A stretch of 64,000 bases of DNA from the NCBI GenBank assembly GCA_959026535.1, contig CAUFMB010000001.1:1-64000 (forward strand), in the 5' to 3' direction. This document shows positions 1 to 9,004 of this stretch, one piece after another. A program made the translations under genes and the position numbers. Within the stretch, counting starts at the first letter, position 1; each line of letters starts with the position of its first letter. The notes beneath the pieces are model-generated. The model was given only the letters and a program-made list of their open reading frames with translations. It did not search any database and was not told where the DNA came from. This DNA comes from an uncultured Collinsella sp. (GTDB taxonomy: Bacteria; Actinomycetota; Coriobacteriia; Coriobacteriales; Coriobacteriaceae).

Positions 1-178
1 CGTGGGGACACATGTATGTCAATCCTGGTCTAACAGAGCCTTAAAAAATCATCCCAGATGACAAGGTAGCTAAAATTGTCCCGTCTCAAATTGACTAGTT
101 CTGATAAAGCGATTTAGCAATTTCTAATCCTTTTGACCTGCAACTCTCTTGCATTGGTATCTTCATAAGGTAACCACC
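1..178. other. Intergenic region upstream of ppdK, distal part
   Basis: No coding region is supported here; the sequence is more AT-rich than the surrounding genes. A possible promoter is TTGACT at 91-96 followed after 18 bases by TAGCAA at 115-120, which is weak. The first bases (GTGGGGACA) resemble the GGGGACAG core of the REP repeats near 24.1 and 25.1 kb, but only one partial copy is visible because the window starts here. Confidence 0.4.
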
Positions 179-216
179 TTTACCTACCGTTTACCGCCAC
201 ATTTACCACGTTTACC
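179..216 (+). promoter_or_regulatory. Array of four TTTACC repeats, candidate activator or repressor site for ppdK
   Basis: TTTACC occurs at 179, 190, 202 and 211, so neighbouring copies are 11, 12 and 9 bp apart, close to one helical turn. A TATAGT at 258-263 is a possible -10 box with no good -35, which would place the array roughly 50-90 bp upstream of the start of transcription, a usual position for an activator. The part TACCGTTTACCG at 185-196 recurs exactly upstream of adhE. The regulator is unknown. Confidence 0.5.
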
Positions 217-338
217 AAACCCCGCACCCTCTACGCAAGCCCGCTCAACGCCCGCCGTATAGTTCCCTCACGGCCCGCATCCAGCGGGTTGATTCGTCAC
301 CACGGTCGTGCGCGAGAGCGCATGGAAGGGGAAGTATC

Positions 339-3089
339 GTGAGCGATTGCAAGAGGGTTTACCGTTTTGGAACCGACGCCCAGGGCGCCTGTGTTACTGA
401 GGGCGACAAGTCCATGAACTTCGTGCTTGGCGGCAAGGGCGCAAACCTTGCCGAGATGAGCCGCATCGGCTTGCCAGTTCCCGGTGGCTTTACCATTACC
501 TGCCAGACCTGCGTCGAGTACTCCGGTGCCGGCAATGTCTGGCCCGAAGGCGCACTCAATGAGATCGTTGCCGCCGAGGCCGACCTCGAGGCCCGCTGCG
601 GCAAGAAGCTCGGTGACGACAATGATCCGCTGCTCGTGTCGGTTCGTTCGGGCGCTCCGTTTTCCATGCCCGGTATGATGGATACGGTCCTCAACCTGGG
701 CCTCAACGACGACTCCGTTCAGGGTCTCATCGCCCAGACGCAAAACCCGCGTTTTGCCTGGGATAGCTACCGTCGCTTTATCCAGATGTTCTCCAACGTT
801 GTCATGGGCGTTGACGCCGACCTATTCGAGAATGCCCTGACCCAGGCCCGCCTGGTCGCTGGAGTCCGCGTCGACTCCGAGCTTTCGGCCGAGGATCTGC
901 AGGAGCTCGTCGAGACCTTCAAGGGCATCTTCTCCGAGAACGTCGAGGCCGCCCTGTATCCCGAGCTCGAGGTCGCCGACGGCAAGCCCGTCTTCCCGCA
1001 CGATCCTGAGCTTCAGCTGCGTCTTGCCATCCAGGCCGTCTTTGGCAGCTGGATGAACGAGCGCGCCTGCATCTACCGCAAACAGCACGGCATCTCCGAC
1101 GAGCTCGGTACTGCCGTCAACGTCCAAGCCATGGCCTTTGGCAACAAGGGTGAGACCTCCGCGACCGGCGTCGCCTTTACGCGCAACCCGGCCGACGGCA
1201 CCAAGGAGTTCTACGGTGACTTTTTGGTTAACGCCCAGGGCGAGGACGTTGTCGCCGGCATCCGCAACACCGAGCCCATCGCCGACCTCAAGGCCACCCC
1301 GGGCCTCGAGTCTGCGGGTGAGGAGCTCGAGCGCGTGTTCCTGACGCTCGAGGATCATTACCGCGATATGTGCGATATCGAGTTCACCATCGAGCAGGGC
1401 AAGCTCTGGATGCTCCAGACCCGCGTGGGCAAGCGCACTGCTACCGCCGCCCTGCGCATCGCCATCGAAATGGTCGAGGAGGGCCTGATCACTCGCGAAG
1501 AGGCCGTGAGCCGCATCGACCCCGCGCAACTCGACCAGCTCCTGCACCCGCAGTTTGACGCCTCCAAAAAGTACGAGGCGCTGGCCAGTGGTCTGAACGC
1601 CAGCCCCGGTGCCGCCGTGGGCGAGGTCGTGTTCTCGAGCGACGATGCCGTCGCGCGCGCCAACGAGGGCCGCAAGGTCATTCTGGTTCGCTGGGAGACC
1701 AACCCCGACGACCTGAAGGGCATGGTCGCCGCCGAGGGTATCCTGACCAGCCACGGTGGCAAGACGAGCCATGCCGCCGTTATCGCCCGCGGCATGGGTA
1801 CGCCCTGCGTCTGCGGCGTTGAGCGCTTCCATATCGATGCCGCCGAGAAGGTCGTGCGCATCGAGGGCAGCGACCGCGTGCTGCACGAGGGCGATGTCAT
1901 CTCCATCGACGGCACCCAAGGTATCGTCGTCGACGGCGCCGTCGATCTGGTTTCGGCCGAGCTCACCGGCGACCTGGACACCATCCTGTCTTGGGCCGAC
2001 GAGATCCGTCTGGACGAGACCGACGGTCACGCCAACCACGTGCGCGTCAACGCCGACAACCCCGAGGATGCCGAGCTCGCTCTTGAGTTTGGCGCCGAGG
2101 CTATTGGCCTGTGCCGCACCGAGCACATGTTCCTGGGCGATCGTAAGAACATTATCCAGAGCTTCATCCTGTCTGACGATGAGGCCGTGAAGCAGCAGGC
2201 TCTGGCCGACCTGCTCAAGGTTCAGACCGAGGACTTCCTTGCGATGTTCAAGACCATGTCTGGTCGCGATGTGGTCGTCCGCCTGCTCGATCCGCCGCTT
2301 CATGAGTTCTTGGATAATCCTCGCGAGCTCGAGGTCGCCATCACCAAGAAGGAGGCCGCCGGCGCTCCCGAGGAGGAGCTCACTGCCCTGCGCGCCCGCC
2401 TGCGTCGCATTGACGGCATGGTCGAGTCCAACCCGATGCTCGGCCTGCGCGGCGTGCGCCTGTCCGTCGTCTTTGGCGATCTGCCGCTCATGCAGGTCCG
2501 CGCCGTCGCCAGGGCTGCTGCCCGCCTTATCAAGGATGGTGTCGACCCGCGCCCCGAGATCATGGTTCCGCTCGTTTCCATCACGGCCGAACATGTCCAG
2601 ACCCGCGAGGTTATCGAGCGCGTGATCGCCGAGGTATCCTCCGAGGAGGGCGTCGAGCTCAATATTCCCGTGGGCACGATGCTCGAGCTGCCGCGCGCCT
2701 GTATGGTCGCTGACGAGATCGCTCACCACGCCGACTTCTTCTGCTTTGGCACCAACGACCTTACCCAGACGACCTTCGGCTTCTCCCGCGACGATGCCGA
2801 GGCCAAGTTCATCCCGCTGTACATGCACAAGAAAATCTTGAAGGACAACCCCTTCGAGACCATCGATACGGCGGTGCTCGAGCTGGTGCGCATGGCCGTC
2901 GAGAAGGGTCGTGCCACCAATCCCGACATGCACTTTGGCGTGTGCGGCGAGCACGGCGGCGACCCCAAGTCCATCAAGGGCCTGTTTAACGTGGCTGACG
3001 TGGACTACGTGTCTTGCTCGCCCTACCGTGTGCCGCTCGCGCGTCTTGCTGCCGCCCAAGCCAAGCTCGAGGCGAAGCGCTCCGTGTAA
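339..3089 (+). CDS. ppdK: Pyruvate, phosphate dikinase
   Basis: Interconverts pyruvate, ATP and phosphate with PEP, AMP and pyrophosphate; in anaerobes it usually works in glycolysis or PEP supply. The 916-residue product has the family's usual length and order: N-terminal ATP-grasp nucleotide-binding domain (it opens with YRFG and GGKGANLAEM), the swivelling phosphohistidine domain with GGKTSHAAV (catalytic His near residue 478), and the C-terminal PEP/pyruvate barrel ending with CGEHGGD (acid/base Cys near 869). The start is GTG at 339 behind a GGAAGGGGA ribosome site. It is a single gene followed by a terminator, with a repeat array upstream that suggests specific regulation. Confidence 0.97.
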   Translation: MSDCKRVYRFGTDAQGACVTEGDKSMNFVLGGKGANLAEMSRIGLPVPGGFTITCQTCVEYSGAGNVWPEGALNEIVAAEADLEARCGKKLGDDNDPLLVSVRSGAPFSMPGMMDTVLNLGLNDDSVQGLIAQTQNPRFAWDSYRRFIQMFSNVVMGVDADLFENALTQARLVAGVRVDSELSAEDLQELVETFKGIFSENVEAALYPELEVADGKPVFPHDPELQLRLAIQAVFGSWMNERACIYRKQHGISDELGTAVNVQAMAFGNKGETSATGVAFTRNPADGTKEFYGDFLVNAQGEDVVAGIRNTEPIADLKATPGLESAGEELERVFLTLEDHYRDMCDIEFTIEQGKLWMLQTRVGKRTATAALRIAIEMVEEGLITREEAVSRIDPAQLDQLLHPQFDASKKYEALASGLNASPGAAVGEVVFSSDDAVARANEGRKVILVRWETNPDDLKGMVAAEGILTSHGGKTSHAAVIARGMGTPCVCGVERFHIDAAEKVVRIEGSDRVLHEGDVISIDGTQGIVVDGAVDLVSAELTGDLDTILSWADEIRLDETDGHANHVRVNADNPEDAELALEFGAEAIGLCRTEHMFLGDRKNIIQSFILSDDEAVKQQALADLLKVQTEDFLAMFKTMSGRDVVVRLLDPPLHEFLDNPRELEVAITKKEAAGAPEEELTALRARLRRIDGMVESNPMLGLRGVRLSVVFGDLPLMQVRAVARAAARLIKDGVDPRPEIMVPLVSITAEHVQTREVIERVIAEVSSEEGVELNIPVGTMLELPRACMVADEIAHHADFFCFGTNDLTQTTFGFSRDDAEAKFIPLYMHKKILKDNPFETIDTAVLELVRMAVEKGRATNPDMHFGVCGEHGGDPKSIKGLFNVADVDYVSCSPYRVPLARLAAAQAKLEAKRSV

Positions 3090-3127
3090 CGTTTTGGGTT
3101 TAGACGCCTAGCGTAGCCCCCTTCATG

Positions 3128-3160
3128 CCGCCCGTCTCATTCGTGAGGCGGGCGGTTATC
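3128..3160 (+). terminator. Rho-independent terminator of ppdK
   Basis: A 12-bp GC-rich stem (3128-3139 with 3144-3155) closes a TTCG tetraloop. The following T-run is weak and interrupted. Confidence 0.75.
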
Positions 3161-3201
3161 ATGTGCGGGTTTTGTCTTTTTGTCTGCGTAAAAAATTGTT
3201 C

Positions 3202-3229
3202 TTGCAGCAGAAACCCGCGCGTGTATACT
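3202..3229 (+). promoter_or_regulatory. Promoter of rplS
   Basis: TTGCAG at 3202-3207, a 16-bp spacer and TATACT at 3224-3229. The leader that follows holds a small hairpin, GTGCCG at 3251-3256 with CGGCAC at 3269-3274, which may take part in ribosomal-protein autoregulation. Confidence 0.6.
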
Positions 3230-3298
3230 CGAATACGTTTGTTCAACTACGTGCCGGCCAGGGTGGTACGGCACCTCTAGAAGAGTAAGGAATTGCAC

Positions 3299-3640
3299 AT
3301 GGATTACATCCGCGCAATCGAGCGTCAGCAGATCCGCGAGGACATTCCTCAGGTTCGCGTCGCCGACAACGTCAAGGTTCACTACCGCATTAAGGAAGGC
3401 GACCGCGAGCGCATCCAGGTCTTCCAGGGCGACGTCATCCGCATGGCCGGCGCCGGTGCCCGCGAGACCTTCACCGTCCGCAAGATGTCCTTCGGTGTCG
3501 GTGTTGAGCGTACCTTCCCGCTTCACAGCCCCAAGATCGCCAAGCTCGAGGTCGTTCGTCATGGTCGCGTCCGTCGCGCCAAGCTGTACTACCTCCGCGA
3601 CAAGGTGGGCAAGGCTGCTCGCATCCCCGAGAAGCGCTAA
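3299..3640 (+). CDS. rplS: 50S ribosomal protein L19
   Basis: Large-subunit protein at the interface with the 30S subunit. The 113-residue product has the L19 pattern: MDYIRAIERQQ start, then VRVADNVKVHYRIKEGDRERIQVFQGDVI, and the basic end KLYYLRDKVGKAARI. The start is ATG at 3299 behind AGTAAGG; an in-frame TTG six bases earlier has no role. It is a single gene between its own promoter and terminator. Confidence 0.97.
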   Translation: MDYIRAIERQQIREDIPQVRVADNVKVHYRIKEGDRERIQVFQGDVIRMAGAGARETFTVRKMSFGVGVERTFPLHSPKIAKLEVVRHGRVRRAKLYYLRDKVGKAARIPEKR

Positions 3641-3674
3641 GAAGATCGCAGCGTCTGTCCACTCGTTTGGACAC

Positions 3675-3704
3675 AAGGGTCACCTTCGGGTGGCCCTTCT
3701 TTTT
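3675..3704 (+). terminator. Rho-independent terminator of rplS
   Basis: Ten-base stem AAGGGTCACC (3675-3684) with GGTGGCCCTT (3689-3698), TTCG loop, then CTTTTT. Confidence 0.9.
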
Positions 3705-3733
3705 ATCTGATTTGCATGCAAGGAGGGCCTGGT

Positions 3734-4522
3734 ATGGCCAATATGACGAGCTCGGTTTCGGCATCGCAGGTTGCCGGAGAGCTGGCGAGCGCTACGTTTG
3801 AGGAGATTCCCGCCCTCGTGGAGCATTATCGCGAGGACCCGCGCCAGCAGGTGATCAAGGCTTGTGAACGCGCCCTCAAACGCCATGCCAAAGAGCTTGC
3901 CGAGCGCGAGCGCGTCAATGGCATGTACGAGCTTATGCATGAACTTGGCGGCGATGGGGTGGTCGTTGGTGTCGACGAGGTGGGTCGCGGATCGGTGGCC
4001 GGTCCTTTGACAGTGTGCGCCGTCTGTCTTCCTATGGAGCCGCGCGTCTGGGGTATCAACGATTCCAAAAAGCTCACGCCCGCGCGCCGCGAGTTGCTCT
4101 CTGTGAAGATTTCCGAGGTGGCGACGGCGATCGGTTTTTGCCATATCGCGCCGAAGGATATCGATGAGATGGGTATGGCCCGCGCTATCCGTACCGCCGT
4201 TGCGGGCGCCGTGGCCGATACGGGACTTGAACCCGACTGCGTCCTCATGGATGGCAACCCCTTGGGCGCCGTTCCCAACGAGCGCGATGTGGTGAAGGGC
4301 GATGCCAAGATCGCCTGCATCGCCGCGGCGTCCATCATGGCCAAGGTCACGCGTGACGAGATGATGGTCGAGTACGACGCCGAGTACCCCGAGTACCATC
4401 TGGCCGAGTCGAAGGGCTATGCGAGCCCCGAGCACATCGAGGCCATTCGCAAACATGGACTTTGTCCGCTGCATCGTGTGAGTTTTTGCGGAAACTTTCT
4501 GCAGACTGAGCGCCTTTTCTAG
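3734..4522 (+). CDS. rnhB: Ribonuclease HII
   Basis: Cleaves RNA in RNA-DNA hybrids and starts removal of misincorporated ribonucleotides. The 262-residue product carries the family signatures: VGVDEVGRGSVAGP (Asp81 and Glu82 are the first catalytic acids), NDSKKLTPARRE, VLMDGNPLG with a further Asp, and KIACIAAASIMAKVTRD. It has about 75 residues before the first catalytic motif, longer than the short E. coli enzyme; the extension is helical and charged. The start is ATG at 3734, six bases after AGGAGGG; an upstream ATG at 3716 would place the ribosome site inside the gene. Confidence 0.95.
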   Translation: MANMTSSVSASQVAGELASATFEEIPALVEHYREDPRQQVIKACERALKRHAKELAERERVNGMYELMHELGGDGVVVGVDEVGRGSVAGPLTVCAVCLPMEPRVWGINDSKKLTPARRELLSVKISEVATAIGFCHIAPKDIDEMGMARAIRTAVAGAVADTGLEPDCVLMDGNPLGAVPNERDVVKGDAKIACIAAASIMAKVTRDEMMVEYDAEYPEYHLAESKGYASPEHIEAIRKHGLCPLHRVSFCGNFLQTERLF

Positions 4523-4525
4523 GTC

Positions 4526-4545
4526 AATTGTGGAGACAGGGACCT
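4526..4545 (+). repeat. Dispersed 20-base repeat, copy 1
   Basis: AATTGTGGAGACAGGGACCT, nearly identical (19/20) to 62708-62727. Its end pairs with AGGTC just before it (4521-4525), so the copy can fold. Nature unknown; possibly related to the REP family near 24-25 kb, which also contains a GGACAG core. Confidence 0.5.
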
Positions 4546-4571
4546 TAAAGGTTCTATAAACCTGCTGGTAG

Positions 4572-4613
4572 CGGGCCGTATGCAACAGCATTGCTGCGTA
4601 CGGCCCGTTTTTT
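4572..4613 (+). terminator. Rho-independent terminator of rnhB
   Basis: CGGGCCGTA (4572-4580) pairs with TACGGCCCG (4599-4607), followed by six T. Confidence 0.88.
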
Positions 4614-4620
4614 GACGGCA

Positions 4621-4640
4621 TTTGGTCAGCTTTTGGTTTG
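4621..4640 (+). promoter_or_regulatory. Candidate competence-regulon box upstream of yraN-comM-dprA
   Basis: TTTGGTCAGCTTTTGGTTTG contains two TTTGGT units starting 11 bp apart (4621 and 4632). The identical 20 bases lie at 34023-34042 upstream of comEA, and a longer array of the same unit precedes recA. The shared position upstream of transformation genes suggests a common activator; I do not recognise it as a known box. Confidence 0.6.
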
Positions 4641-4711
4641 CTTCCGGTACTTACCCGCATGAAAGGTGCCCTCATCATCGGGGCAATGCAGTGTGCGGGA
4701 AAGGAGACCCC

Positions 4712-5197
4712 ATGAGTGCCGCAAACAAAAAGAGCAAGACGCAGCAGCTCAAGGAGCGTTGGGAAAACGGCGAGCTCGACTGCGGGGCGATGACGCCCGA
4801 GTTTATCAAGGGGCTCAGTCCCCGCGAGCTGGGCATGCTGGGCGAGCTGATCACCATCGACTACTTTAACGAGCGCGGCTACACCTTGCTGGAGCAGGGT
4901 TATCGTTGCACCGAGGGCGAGGCCGATCTGGTGCTGCTCGATGAGCTCGACGATGTCGTGGTGATGGCCGAGGTCAAGACCAGGCGCGTTGCGCTGGATT
5001 GCAACACGCGGGTCTTTCCCGAGGAGGCCGTGGACGCCCAAAAGCAACGCCGCTACCGCCGCATCGCAAGTTGCTATCTCATGGAGCATTATCCGCTCAA
5101 GGCGATCCGCTTCGATGCCGTGGGTGTCACCATTCGAGGCGGGCATATTGCCGAGATCGAGCATCAGTACAACGCGTTCGATTGGCAGGTGTCGTGA
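4712..5197 (+). CDS. yraN: YraN family (UPF0102) nuclease-like protein
   Basis: A 161-residue member of the YraN/UPF0102 family, a fold related to restriction-endonuclease and Holliday-junction resolvase proteins; the true role is not established. The conserved set is present: GELITIDYFNERGYTLLEQ, then GEADLVLLDE and VVMAEVKTRR, which match the acidic and Lys residues of the nuclease core. It has about 45 extra N-terminal residues. The start is ATG at 4712 after AAAGGAGA. It overlaps comM (TGATG) and so is translated with the competence genes comM and dprA, a common arrangement in bacteria. Confidence 0.85.
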   Translation: MSAANKKSKTQQLKERWENGELDCGAMTPEFIKGLSPRELGMLGELITIDYFNERGYTLLEQGYRCTEGEADLVLLDELDDVVVMAEVKTRRVALDCNTRVFPEEAVDAQKQRRYRRIASCYLMEHYPLKAIRFDAVGVTIRGGHIAEIEHQYNAFDWQVS

Positions 5198-6720
5198 TGG
5201 CGTTCGAGACGTTTGCCGTTCACGCGGCCTGCATCCGTGGCGTCGAGGCGATTCACGTCACGGTCGAGGTCTCGCTTGCCGGTGGCGTTCCGGGCATTCA
5301 GATGCTCGGTATTCCGAGTATGGAGGTGATGGAGTCACGCGGTCGTATTCGCTGCGCGATGCGCTCCGCCGGGTTCGAGATCCCGCGCTCGGGCATTACG
5401 GTCAATCTGGCGCCCGGCGATATTCGCAAGACCGGTAGCGGCTTTGATCTGCCCATCGCCATCGCGGTATTGGCGGCCGATGGCCAGATTCCCCGCGACA
5501 ACCTCGATCGTTGTCTTATCGCTGGTGAGCTTGGCTTGGACGGTACGGTGCTTCCTGTCAAGGGCGAGGTGGCGTTTCAGCTATTGGCGCGTGATATGGG
5601 GCTGTCTTTTATCGCCGGCAGGTCCGACCAGCATGTGCCGCTCGCGGGCGTGGATTGCGGATTTATCGACCATCTGTCTCAGCTTGCTCATGGTATGGGC
5701 GATGCCGCGCGGCACTACTTGGATTCTGAGGGTGTCGAGGCGACCTTTGAGCCCGAGCTCGACTATGCCGACGTGCTGGGGCAGGAAGTCGCTAAACGTG
5801 GCATGGCGCTGGCGGCGGCGGGCGAGCTCGGTTTGCTTATGATCGGGTCCCCGGGATCGGGCAAGACGATGCTTGCGCGCCGTATGACCGGCATCCTGCC
5901 TGAGCTTTCCGTTGAAGACCAGCAGGAGGCGCTGTGCATCCATTCGGTCTTGGGCGAGAACATCGATGGACTGCTTGCGGGGCATCGCCCCTTCCGCAGC
6001 CCGCATCACAGCATTTCGACCGCGGGCCTTATCGGCGGCGGGCGCCCGGTGCACCCGGGAGAGATCAGCCTGGCTCATGGCGGCGTGCTCTTTTTGGACG
6101 AGCTAGCAGAGTTTCCCACTGGCGTTCTACAGACGCTACGTCAGCCCATCGAGCGCGGCTACGTGAGGATCGTACGCGTCGACGGGGCCTTTACCTTCCC
6201 GTCGCGCTTTCAGCTGCTGGCTGCGAGCAATCCCTGCCCCTGCGGCTTTTTGGGCGATCGCGAGGTACCGTGTCGCTGCTCTGCGGCGATGGTCGAGCGC
6301 TATCGGGCTAAGCTGCGCGGTCCTTTAGCCGACCGTATCGACATGATGATCGATGTGACCCGTCCCGACCCCCAAGTGATTATCGAGGGTGCGGAGGGTA
6401 TGTCGTCGGCCGAGTTACGTGACTACGTTGTGCGCGGTCGCGCCTTTCGCGCTTGGCGCGAATCCCGTATGGACGATGCGGATGCCGAGGCCGAGGATGA
6501 CGAGACGCGGTCCATTGACGGTGTCGTTTCGACCTTTGAGCTCGATGATGCTGCCGAGAAATGCGTACTCGGTCTGTCCAAACGCACACATCTCACAGGG
6601 CGTGGCATCGTGCGCCTGGTTCGCATTGCGCGCACGATCGCAGATGTCGCCGAGAGCGAGCAAGTGACGCAGGACCACGTGCTCGAGGCGGCGATGTACC
6701 AGGGAAGGAGGGACCAATGA
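5197..6720 (+). CDS. comM: ComM/YifB family Mg-chelatase-like AAA+ ATPase
   Basis: In naturally transformable bacteria ComM is a hexameric helicase that helps branch migration while donor DNA is integrated. The 507-residue product has the N-terminal ChlI-like domain (VPGIQMLGIPS...MEVMESRGRIR), Walker A GSPGSGKT at about 217-224, Walker B GGVLFLDELAEF, and CPCGFLGD with the C-terminal Mg-chelatase domain. The start ATG at 5197 overlaps the yraN stop; the open frame upstream of it is not coding. dprA follows with an ATGA overlap, so the three are one operon. Confidence 0.93.
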   Translation: MAFETFAVHAACIRGVEAIHVTVEVSLAGGVPGIQMLGIPSMEVMESRGRIRCAMRSAGFEIPRSGITVNLAPGDIRKTGSGFDLPIAIAVLAADGQIPRDNLDRCLIAGELGLDGTVLPVKGEVAFQLLARDMGLSFIAGRSDQHVPLAGVDCGFIDHLSQLAHGMGDAARHYLDSEGVEATFEPELDYADVLGQEVAKRGMALAAAGELGLLMIGSPGSGKTMLARRMTGILPELSVEDQQEALCIHSVLGENIDGLLAGHRPFRSPHHSISTAGLIGGGRPVHPGEISLAHGGVLFLDELAEFPTGVLQTLRQPIERGYVRIVRVDGAFTFPSRFQLLAASNPCPCGFLGDREVPCRCSAAMVERYRAKLRGPLADRIDMMIDVTRPDPQVIIEGAEGMSSAELRDYVVRGRAFRAWRESRMDDADAEAEDDETRSIDGVVSTFELDDAAEKCVLGLSKRTHLTGRGIVRLVRIARTIADVAESEQVTQDHVLEAAMYQGRRDQ

Positions 6721-7652
6721 TGGCCGAGGGGACCTTCGAGCTGCATCCAGGCGACGCGTTGTATCCTGAGACCGTTTTGGAGCTTTCTGATGTACCCCAG
6801 ACGCTCTATGTGCGCGGCAACCCCGAGGTGCTTTCGACGCCCGCGCTCTCCATCATCGGCGCGCGCAAGGCCTCGCCGTATGGTCTTGCCGTGGCAGAGC
6901 TTGCGGCAAAGGTGGCGGTCGAGGCGGGAGTGACGGTAGTTTCGGGCGGCGCGGTCGGTTGTGACCAGGCCTCGGGTTGGGCTGCGGTCAACGCCGGCGG
7001 CAAACATGTCGTGGTGCTGGGGACGGGCGCTGACGTGGTCTACCCGCGTTCGAGTGCGGGGCTTATTACACGCACGCTCGATACGGGTGGCGCGGTCGTG
7101 TCGATCTCTCCGTGGGGCATAGGTCCGCGCAAGTTTGCCTTTCCGCGCCGCAATCGCGTGATCGCGGCCCTGTCGCAAGCCCTCTTTGTATCCGAAGCGG
7201 GTATGCCTTCCGGGACGTTTTCTACAGCCGAGGCTGCTATGGATTTGGGGCGCGAACTTCTTGCCGTGCCGGGGTCGATCCTATCGCCCGAGTCGCGTGG
7301 CACGAATTACCTCATTGCAAACGGTGCCTGCTGCATCATCGACGAGGAATCTATCGAGATGGCAATCTCACGCATCTACGGCACCCTGCGCTACTCGCGC
7401 CCCGATGCTCCCGGCATTGCCGACCTGAATCCAACAAAGCAGACCGTGATGCATGCGCTCATCGCCTCTCCGCTCAAGGTCGACGACATCGCGGCGCTCG
7501 TCTCACTCGATGCTGTCGGCGTACTCAAACTCTTGGGTTCGCTTGAACTCGAGGGCCTTATCGAGCGCATGATGGATGGAAGGTATGCGCCCTCCAAGTT
7601 TGCCCTTCACGCCCAGACGCCCTTCGGTCACAATGGAAAACGTGTCAATTAG
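6717..7652 (+). CDS. dprA: DNA processing protein DprA
   Basis: DprA/Smf binds incoming single-stranded DNA during transformation and loads RecA on it. The product (311 residues from ATG 6717, 310 from ATG 6720) has the Rossmann-like core SIIGARKASPYG, VVSGGAVGCDQASGWAA, VVVLGTGADVVYP, and a C-terminal winged-helix-like segment near LKVDDIAALVSLDAVGVLKLLGSLE. GGAAGGAGGG ends at 6712, so either ATG is possible. It overlaps the comM stop (ATGA). Together with comM, comEA, comEC and recA it supports a transformation system. Confidence 0.95.
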   Translation: MMAEGTFELHPGDALYPETVLELSDVPQTLYVRGNPEVLSTPALSIIGARKASPYGLAVAELAAKVAVEAGVTVVSGGAVGCDQASGWAAVNAGGKHVVVLGTGADVVYPRSSAGLITRTLDTGGAVVSISPWGIGPRKFAFPRRNRVIAALSQALFVSEAGMPSGTFSTAEAAMDLGRELLAVPGSILSPESRGTNYLIANGACCIIDEESIEMAISRIYGTLRYSRPDAPGIADLNPTKQTVMHALIASPLKVDDIAALVSLDAVGVLKLLGSLELEGLIERMMDGRYAPSKFALHAQTPFGHNGKRVN

Positions 7653-7666
7653 AAAGGTGTTTGCAG

Positions 7667-9004
7667 ATGCAGTTCGATCAGGTGACGGTTATCGGTGGCG
7701 GTCTGGCGGGTTCGGAATGCGCGATCCAGCTGGCAGACCGCGGGTTTGCCGTAAAGCTGTGCGAGATGCGCCCCCAGGTGAGCTCCCCGGCCCACCATAC
7801 CGATCACCTGGCAGAGCTCGTCTGCTCCAATTCGTTTAAGTCGACCCGTCCAGATTCCGCTGCTGGCCTACTAAAAGCCGAGCTCGAGCGTATGGGTTCG
7901 GTGCTGCTCGATTGCGCCCATCGCGCGGCTGTTCCCGCCGGTGGCGCCCTGGCGGTCGACCGCGTCAAGTTTTCCGAGCTTGTCGAGGCCGAGGTTGCCG
8001 CCCGTCCCAATATCGAGATCATTCACGGCGAGGTCACGCAGATTCCCGAGGGTCACGTGGTCATTGCCGCGGGCCCCTTGTGCTCGCCGGCGCTGAGCGA
8101 AGAGGTCATGAAGCTCGTCGGCGGCGACGCCCTTGCGTTCTTCGATGCCGCGGCTCCGATCGTCGATGCCTCCACGCTCGATATGGACGTGCTGTTCTCG
8201 CAGTCGCGCTACGAGGAGCAGGGGAGCGGCGACTATCTCAACGCCCCGCTCAACAAAGAGGAGTACGAGGCCTTTATCGAGGCGCTCACCACGGCCGACC
8301 GCGTGGTGCTCAAGGACTTTGAGGGCGGCGATCTGTTCCAGGCCTGCCAGCCTGCCGAGGAGGTTGCGCGCACCGGCAAGGACGCTATTCGCTTTGGCGC
8401 CATGAAGCCCGTCGGCCTCACCGACCCGCGTACCGGACGTCGCCCTTGGGCGGCGATTCAGCTGCGTGCCGAGAACAAGGAGAAGACCGCCTATAACCTG
8501 GTGGGCTTCCAGACCAATCTGACCTTTGGCGAGCAGAAGCGCGTCTTCCATATGGTGCCGGGCCTGGAGAACGCTGAGTTCTTCCGCTACGGTGTCATGC
8601 ACCGCAATACCTTTGTCGACGCCCCGCACGTGCTCGATGGCACCTTTGCCGTGCCCGGTACCGGTGTGCGCCTGGCCGGTCAGATCACCGGCACCGAGGG
8701 GTACATGGAGGCCGTGGCGACGGGCCTGCTCGCCGCGCTCAACACCTATGCCGAGGCTATCGGTGCCGCGGGCGTCGAGTTGCCGCGCGTGGGCGCCCTG
8801 GGTGCGCTCGTGGGCTATGCGACCGATCCTGCCACCGTGGGCTATCAGCCTATGCATGTCAACTTTGGCCTGGTGCCGCCACTCGAGGATGGTAAGCGCC
8901 GCAGCAAACGCGACCGCTACCAGGCTTATGCGGATCGCGCCCTCGAGGCCCTTGATGCCTATCTGGCCACTCGCCCCGATCTGTTTGGAGGCGACCGGTC
9001 ATAG
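7667..9004 (+). CDS. trmFO: Methylenetetrahydrofolate-tRNA-(uracil-5-)-methyltransferase TrmFO
   Basis: Folate- and FAD-dependent enzyme that methylates U54 of tRNA. The 445-residue product opens with the FAD-binding motif VTVIGGGLAGSECAIQLADRG and CEMRP, followed by the typical SNSFKSTRPDSAAGLLKAEL. Length is normal. The start is ATG at 7667 behind AGAAAGGTG; a TTG six bases earlier is less likely. Its stop TAG shares bases with the probable start of xerC. trmFO next to a XerC/D recombinase is a common arrangement in Gram-positive bacteria. Confidence 0.96.
   Translation: MQFDQVTVIGGGLAGSECAIQLADRGFAVKLCEMRPQVSSPAHHTDHLAELVCSNSFKSTRPDSAAGLLKAELERMGSVLLDCAHRAAVPAGGALAVDRVKFSELVEAEVAARPNIEIIHGEVTQIPEGHVVIAAGPLCSPALSEEVMKLVGGDALAFFDAAAPIVDASTLDMDVLFSQSRYEEQGSGDYLNAPLNKEEYEAFIEALTTADRVVLKDFEGGDLFQACQPAEEVARTGKDAIRFGAMKPVGLTDPRTGRRPWAAIQLRAENKEKTAYNLVGFQTNLTFGEQKRVFHMVPGLENAEFFRYGVMHRNTFVDAPHVLDGTFAVPGTGVRLAGQITGTEGYMEAVATGLLAALNTYAEAIGAAGVELPRVGALGALVGYATDPATVGYQPMHVNFGLVPPLEDGKRRSKRDRYQAYADRALEALDAYLATRPDLFGGDRS

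Noticed and set aside
822..3059. Minus-strand open frame of 745 codons
   Set aside because: It is the antisense of ppdK in a GC-rich gene; the protein has no recognisable motif and no ribosome site.
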